Below the pieces are notes generated by a model. The model saw nothing but the letters and a program-made list of their open reading frames with translations, made no database searches and was not told the origin of the DNA. A program made the translations under genes and the position numbers. Positions 29,479-32,953 of a stretch of 32,953 nucleotides of DNA are shown here, piece after piece. Source of the DNA: a virus; the IMG/VR virus record IMGVR_UViG_3300046660_000391, positions 1 to 32,953 of that record, one strand, 5' to 3'. Numbering within the stretch: the first letter of the stretch is position 1; each line of letters begins with the position of its first letter.

Positions 29479-29493
29479 GGGGACTCCTGAGAT

Positions 29494-29796
29494 TTAGGGC
29501 TGGGCTTGAATGGCCGCCGTCCAGGCCATCGCGATCGAGATTTGCTCTTCGATCGTCTGGACCCTGGGGCCGGCGGCCTTTGACATCAGGTCCGCCAGTT
29601 CAGGCACGGGCTTCATGTATGGGATGCAGGCCGTGGTCCACGCCTGCCAGGCGCGGGCGTCATGCTCTCGGTCGCGGCGGCGGCCGGTGGCTGTAAACGC
29701 GATTTCCAGGCGACGCGGAGTCTGACGCCAGAAGCTGTCGGGATCAAAACCCGCCTCGACCCATTGGCCGAACAGGGCGTCCCAATCCCAGCCTAG
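29494..29796 (-). CDS. Tail chaperone T-domain ORF without start codon (probable frameshift product)
   Basis: About 100 codons between the tail-chaperone gene and the tape measure. Reading from 29796 the frame gives GLGWDWDALFGQWVEAGFDP, DSFWRQTPRRLEI, and ends KPVPELADLM...AAIQAQP. The WDWDALF..WVEAGFDPDSFW pattern matches tail-assembly chaperone C-domains of GTA/alphaphage type. The frame is open from 29943 to 29497 but contains no ATG, GTG or TTG until an internal Met near 29613. It therefore seems to be reached by a -1 ribosomal shift from the upstream gene near its stop (29793-29795), giving a 223-residue fusion like lambda gpG-T. A run of four G (29797-29800 on the minus strand) precedes that stop. 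Confidence 0.65.
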   Translation of the reverse strand, partial: LGWDWDALFGQWVEAGFDPDSFWRQTPRRLEIAFTATGRRRDREHDARAWQAWTTACIPYMKPVPELADLMSKAAGPRVQTIEEQISIAMAWTAAIQAQP

Positions 29797-30164
29797 CCCC
29801 TCTTCCGCGCCGCCTTCGGAGGGCGGGCAGGGTCGGCCGCTGGAAAGGCGATCATCAGGGCTTGGGCCAGCTTGGAGCCGGCGGCCGACAGGCCGATGTG
29901 GTCGAGCAGCAGGCCCGCGTCGGTCTGGGTCAAGTCCGGGTGGTTATCCCGCAGGAAGGCGCAGAACCCGGCGCGGATGGTGGTGATGTTGGCTTGCCCG
30001 CCCGACATTAGCAGGGCGACCTGTTCGGGGTCGGGCACCAGGGCTTCCAACTCGCACAACGCGTTGACCGAGGCGCACAGCCGCCAGGTCTGTCCATCGG
30101 CCTCGAACGTCAGCACGCCGTTGGCGGGCGTGCTGACGCGGGCCGGTCTTGTGACCGCATCCAT
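29793..30164 (-). CDS. Tail assembly chaperone (GTA gp10 / Phage_TAC-like)
   Basis: A 123-residue protein with the pattern GVLTFEADGQTWRLCASVNALCELEALVPD... and a helical second half (AGFCAFLRDNHPDL, GLLLDHIGLS). This resembles GTA-gp10/Phage_TAC tail chaperones, located between the tail tube and tape measure genes. It is the likely G-type partner of the start-less frame downstream: together they would coat the tape measure before tube polymerisation. Its C-terminal end is basic (PPKAARKRG). Confidence 0.75.
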   Translation of the reverse strand: MDAVTRPARVSTPANGVLTFEADGQTWRLCASVNALCELEALVPDPEQVALLMSGGQANITTIRAGFCAFLRDNHPDLTQTDAGLLLDHIGLSAAGSKLAQALMIAFPAADPARPPKAARKRG

Positions 30165-30165
30165 G

Positions 30166-30861
30166 CTAGGCGATCACGTTGGCGGTGGCGGCGCTGGTCG
30201 CCGTCGCCGCGCCGGCCGCATTGGTGGCGGTGACGGCCACGGTGATCGCCGCGCCGACATCGCCGCCCACCGGGACGTAGGTTTCGGCGGTGGCGCCGGC
30301 GATGTTCACGCCGCCCTTCTTCCATTGGAAGGTGAAGACGGCCGGGCCGCTCCAGACGCCGACCAGAGCGCGCAAGGTCTGGGCGACCTGGGCCACGCCG
30401 CTGACGGCCGGCAGGACCGAGTTGGCCACCACGGCCGCCGGAACGGTGACATAGGCGCCGGTCGCCTTGAAGGTGACTTCGGCGGTCATCTTGTCTTCGG
30501 TCGGGGCGGTCGGGGCGTAGCCGGTCAGGATGCCTTCGAAGGTCCAGGCCACGCCATTGGGCCAGGTGATACGGCAGCTGACCTTCTTGCGGGCCGCGCG
30601 AACCGCCTGAATCTTGGCGTCGCCGGGGCCACCGGGAATGAAGTTGATGTTGAACTTGCAGTCGCCGGGGTCATTGAGCCCGATGATGTATTCCTTGGTG
30701 CCGTTCGGGCTCTTCATATGGGTGGCATCGACGATGGCGATGCTGTCGGACGGCGGGCTGAGGTTGGTGACCTCCGCCACCTCGACATAGCCGCCCGAGG
30801 TCGGGATATCGTCGATCGCGAACGTGGTGTTGTAGCCGATGGTTACGGCGGTAGCGGCCAT
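30166..30861 (-). CDS. Major tail tube protein with C-terminal Ig-like domain
   Basis: A 231-residue protein. The N-terminal about 145 residues form the tube domain (YNTTFAIDDIPTSGGYVEVAEVTNLSPP, KFNINFIPGGPG, EVTFKATGAYVTV), as in phage/GTA tail tube proteins. The C-terminal about 80 residues (VFTFQWKKGGVNIAGATAETY, then ITVAVTATNAAGAATAT) form an Ig-like domain of the kind that decorates lambda-like tails. A GGAG site precedes the ATG at 30861. Its stop is one base from the chaperone start. Ig decorations may bind cell-surface carbohydrate; this function is inferred. Confidence 0.82.
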   Translation of the reverse strand: MAATAVTIGYNTTFAIDDIPTSGGYVEVAEVTNLSPPSDSIAIVDATHMKSPNGTKEYIIGLNDPGDCKFNINFIPGGPGDAKIQAVRAARKKVSCRITWPNGVAWTFEGILTGYAPTAPTEDKMTAEVTFKATGAYVTVPAAVVANSVLPAVSGVAQVAQTLRALVGVWSGPAVFTFQWKKGGVNIAGATAETYVPVGGDVGAAITVAVTATNAAGAATATSAATANVIA

Positions 30862-30884
30862 GGTGGTTCTCCGGTGCTGAGGGG

Positions 30885-31277
30885 TTAGGCCGCGTTGGCC
30901 CAGACGATGAAGTCGCGGACGTCGCCGTGGATTTTCTCGGGCGCGTCGTGGGTGAAGGTGTCGCGGGCGTTCTGCTGAAACACGCCTTGGATGTGCCAGC
31001 CGCCGGTCGTCACCCGCAGGCCCGAGATGCGGTCGCGCATGGCGCGGGCCAGGGCCTTGGCGCTGGCGTAGGTGTCGCCATAGGCGGCCAGTTGGATGCG
31101 GGCCTGCACCGTTCCGGACGGCCCGGAGTTGGTGTAATCGGGCAAGTCGCTGATGACGTTGAACACACCCGCCGGCAGCGGCGCGCCCTGGGTGCGAACC
31201 CCCGGCGTCAGGCGGTCGCCCAGCAGCGCCGCCACGGCGGGACCCGCCAGCAGGTAGGCGATAAGCGCCTCTTCCAT
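30885..31277 (-). CDS. Tail completion/terminator protein (DUF3168)
   Basis: A 130-residue DUF3168-type protein: N-terminal helix MEEALIAYLLAGPAVAALLGDRL, then P-x-x-VFNVISDLPDYTNSG and ARIQLAAYGDTYASAKALARAM. Members of this family cap the tail tube at the head-proximal end. It lies between the HK97 gp10-like gene and the tail tube gene, exactly as in HK97-like phages and GTAs. It follows its upstream gene by three bases. Confidence 0.8.
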   Translation of the reverse strand: MEEALIAYLLAGPAVAALLGDRLTPGVRTQGAPLPAGVFNVISDLPDYTNSGPSGTVQARIQLAAYGDTYASAKALARAMRDRISGLRVTTGGWHIQGVFQQNARDTFTHDAPEKIHGDVRDFIVWANAA

Positions 31278-31280
31278 CGA

Positions 31281-31760
31281 CTACCCCTTGAGCTTGGCGG
31301 CCTCCCGCGCCGCCTTGCGGGCGATGCGGGTGACGGCCTTTTCGATCTGGGCCGCCAGCGCGACGCGCACCCGCTCCAGCAGGTCGCGCCATCCCGCGTC
31401 CCAGGTCTGGCGGAGCGTCGGGCGCGGGGCCTGGTGCTCGTTGCCGAATTCATCTTGGGTGGCCTGGGCCAGCGGACCGGGACCCATGAAGGCCTCGACG
31501 TAGGACTTGCCCTCGGCCTTGCGGTTGAGGCTGGCCTGCCGTCCCGACAGCTTGGTCCCGGCCATGCTGCTGTCGCGCAGCGCCCCGCTCAGCACGGCGC
31601 CGACCGCCGTCAGCCTGTCGGCGTATTCCTGGGCCATGGGCTTGAGCGCTTCGACGGCCGATCGCCGCATCGTGTTCTTGGCGGTCGCCTTGGGCAGTTC
31701 GCCCAGAGCGTTGTCGAGATCGCGGAAGCCCTGGGCCTCGACCTTGAAAGTGGGCTTCAT
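31281..31760 (-). CDS. HK97 gp10-like neck protein
   Basis: A 159-residue protein with the HK97-gp10 signature near the front (FRDLDNALGELPKATAKNTMRRSAVEALKPMAQ), then a basic helical tail (IEKAVTRIARKAAREAAKLKG). Family members are head-tail neck/tail-completion proteins. The start at 31760 is set by an ATGA overlap; an upstream ATG at 31901 would invade the previous gene. It stands in the expected place, third among the connectors. Confidence 0.8.
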   Translation of the reverse strand: MKPTFKVEAQGFRDLDNALGELPKATAKNTMRRSAVEALKPMAQEYADRLTAVGAVLSGALRDSSMAGTKLSGRQASLNRKAEGKSYVEAFMGPGPLAQATQDEFGNEHQAPRPTLRQTWDAGWRDLLERVRVALAAQIEKAVTRIARKAAREAAKLKG

Positions 31761-32095
31761 GCCGCCCGCTCCGCGCGCGCCGTGGCGCTGATCTCCAGCC
31801 CCTCGCGGCGGCCGATTTCCTTGACGGCCACGATGTCGAAGGAGCGGCCGTCGAAGGCCAGACGCCAAGTCGGATCGAGCGCGACCAGAGCGGTCGACCA
31901 TCGCACCTGAAACCGGGCGGTGATCGAGGCCGCCACTTCAGCAGCCCGAACGCGCTCAGCATCCTTGACCGGCTCATAGCTGGCCCAGACTTTCAGGCCC
32001 GGTTCCGGCCAGGTCTCAACGACCTCGTTGAAGCCGTTCTTGGTCTCCACACGCGCCAGCAGGGTGACGCGGCGGTCGAGGTCACCAGCCTTCAT
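31757..32095 (-). CDS. Head closure / head-tail adaptor protein
   Basis: A 112-residue protein with the layout of Phage_H_T_join family adaptors: AGDLDRRVTLLARVETKNGFNEVVETWPE, then KVWASYEPVKDAER and a C-terminal GRSFDIVAVKEIGRREGLEISATA. It closes the capsid portal channel after DNA packaging, between the connector and the neck. It ends in an ATGA overlap with the gp10-like gene. Confidence 0.85.
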   Translation of the reverse strand: MKAGDLDRRVTLLARVETKNGFNEVVETWPEPGLKVWASYEPVKDAERVRAAEVAASITARFQVRWSTALVALDPTWRLAFDGRSFDIVAVKEIGRREGLEISATARAERAA

Positions 32096-32119
32096 GTTCG
32101 GCCCTCCGGACAGTGGAGA

Positions 32120-32134
32120 CGAACGCCGTTCGCC
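32120..32134. repeat. GCGAACGSCGTTCGC-like palindrome, copy 8
   Basis: CGAACGCCGTTCG with flanking C, located in the gap before the connector gene stop; its last base overlaps the stop codon at 32134-32136. Confidence 0.7.
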
Positions 32135-32703
32135 TAGATCGTCCCGACCGCGTACTTGGCGATCAGATTGTCGATGGCGTCAGGCATGGCCTGGCCCTCG
32201 CGGTACTCGAAGAAGTGGCCGACCAGCAGGCGCATGGCCCTGGTCAGGGCGCCGGGGACGTCGGACGCAGCGTCGCCGAACCCGGCCTTGAAGGTGACGA
32301 TCACGGCGCCGGGACCAGATCGGCCGCTCGGGAAGGTCGCGCCCCAAGCCGGATAGACGGCCGCCGGGCTGGCGACGACATCGGCGACATAGGCCGCCGG
32401 GTCGAGGGTCTGGGTTACCCCATCGCCGTCTTGGTACTCGATCGACTCGACTGACTGGACGGGCCAGATCGGCAGAATGATCGGGCCAGTGTCGAAGCCC
32501 ATCAGCGACAGCTTCCAGGTCTGGGTGGTCAGGGCCAAGCCCTTGCCGTTCGGACCTTCGATGTAGCTGGCGGCGTCGTTCACCGCCGCCAGCACATCGG
32601 CGTCGCTATCGTTGCCGTCGATGCGCAGATGCACCTTGGCGTCCGCCACGCTCAGCGCCAGGACGTTGGGCTTGGCTTCCAGAACGAGGCGGGTCCAGGT
32701 CAT
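32134..32703 (-). CDS. Head-tail connector (HK97 gp6-like)
   Basis: A 189-residue protein matching gp6-like connectors: LSVADAKVHLRIDGNDSDADVLAAVNDAASYIEG at the N-terminus (the helical HK97 gp6/SPP1 gp15 motif), a beta-rich middle, then the C-terminal helix GALTRAMRLLVGHFFEYREG. It forms a 12/13-mer ring under the portal in family members. It starts in an ATGA overlap with the small gene upstream. Confidence 0.87.
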   Translation of the reverse strand: MTWTRLVLEAKPNVLALSVADAKVHLRIDGNDSDADVLAAVNDAASYIEGPNGKGLALTTQTWKLSLMGFDTGPIILPIWPVQSVESIEYQDGDGVTQTLDPAAYVADVVASPAAVYPAWGATFPSGRSGPGAVIVTFKAGFGDAASDVPGALTRAMRLLVGHFFEYREGQAMPDAIDNLIAKYAVGTI

Positions 32704-32921
32704 CGCGTTTCGCCGCCCAGGCCTTCGGTGGTCTCGGTCGCTTCGGCGATAGCCTTGTCGCTGTGGCCGAAGACGGCGGTTTCCTTGGCCTTGTCCGACA
32801 GCGCACGGGCAAAGCCAGCGGCGACCAGGCGCTGGCCCTCGTCGTCGTCCACCGAGACTACATCGCCCGGATTCACGGCGAACCGGTCGCCCGCGAGGCT
32901 GACAAGCACTTTGATTTTCAT
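32700..32921 (-). CDS. Small capsid-region protein, 73 aa
   Basis: The protein has a beta-rich N-terminus (MKIKVLVSLAGDRFAVNPGDVVSVDDDEGQRLVAAGFARAL), similar to small proteins commonly encoded between the major capsid and gp6-like genes in phages, which often show a KOW/SH3-like strand pattern. The acidic C-terminus is disordered. The function is not known. It lies at the window edge, and its leader is a G/C homopolymer tract with no proper ribosome site visible. Confidence 0.55.
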   Translation of the reverse strand: MKIKVLVSLAGDRFAVNPGDVVSVDDDEGQRLVAAGFARALSDKAKETAVFGHSDKAIAEATETTEGLGGETR

Positions 32922-32953
32922 GAAGGTGTCGGGGGGGGGCGGGGGCGCCCCCC
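32922..32953. other. G/C homopolymer end of window
   Basis: After the ATG of the last gene the sequence becomes runs of G and C (nine G, C, five G, then GCGCCCCCC-type ends). No coding signal continues into it. It looks like a contig end with poor base calls, and the major capsid gene expected here is missing. Confidence 0.5.

Noticed and set aside
1-32953. CRISPR arrays, retroelements, insertion sequences, rRNA
   Set aside because: No regularly spaced identical repeats with spacers, no reverse transcriptase or transposase motifs, and no rRNA-like sequence were seen on reading both strands.

Overview
The window is a temperate, siphovirus-type phage genome of a high-GC alphaproteobacterium, most likely a Caulobacter-like host. 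The evidence for the host is GC-rich coding sequence throughout, an attachment core that copies the 3' half of an alphaproteobacterial-type tRNA-Arg(CCG), and several gene families of the kind carried by alphaproteobacterial phages and gene transfer agents. No host gene is seen. No gene-free stretch exceeds 300 bases.

Layout. (1) Bases 5-6068, minus strand: the early-left operon. It runs from a Cro-like gene at 6068 through small unknown genes, a CII-like regulator, two DNA methyltransferases, a replication-initiator-like protein and a NusG-family antiterminator. Almost every junction is an ATGA, GTGA or TGATG overlap. A terminator follows nusG, and then comes an HNH endonuclease of the type that normally precedes terminase. 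(2) 6069-7474: the immunity region. It holds an S24-type repressor and a lipoprotein gene, flanked by two clusters of GTCGGA-N4-TCCGAC operators that overlap the promoters. (3) 7502-14995, plus strand: the early-right operon. It encodes small membrane proteins, a DUF2303 protein, a ParB-like protein, a zinc-knuckle protein, an HNH protein, an excisionase-like HTH protein and a tyrosine integrase. (4) 14921-15169: an apparently intact attP, with a tRNA 3' core flanked on both sides by TCCCGGA arm repeats. (5) 15549-32921, minus strand: the late genes. From right to left these are head-tail connectors, tail tube, tail chaperones (with a probable frameshift product), tape measure, tail tip, tailspike, two exported proteins, and a lysis cassette with an L,D-transpeptidase-like enzyme, a holin candidate and nested spanins.

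Gene order across the window is continuous only if the genome is read as a circle. HNH at the left edge should lead into terminase, portal and capsid, which are missing, and these should lead into the connectors at the right edge. Together with the two-armed attP, this suggests an unintegrated (free, excised or circularly permuted) phage genome. Its contig broke in the GC-homopolymer tract at the right end, leaving out the packaging and capsid genes.

Working model. The repressor shuts both early promoters. On induction, the left operon makes the replication protein, which carries iteron-like palindromes inside its own gene (a lambda-O-like origin), and then NusG. NusG sits just before a terminator that blocks entry to the late operon and may act by letting polymerase read through it. 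Another striking feature is a GCGAACGSCGTTCGC palindrome present about eight times, at gene edges and in protein linkers.
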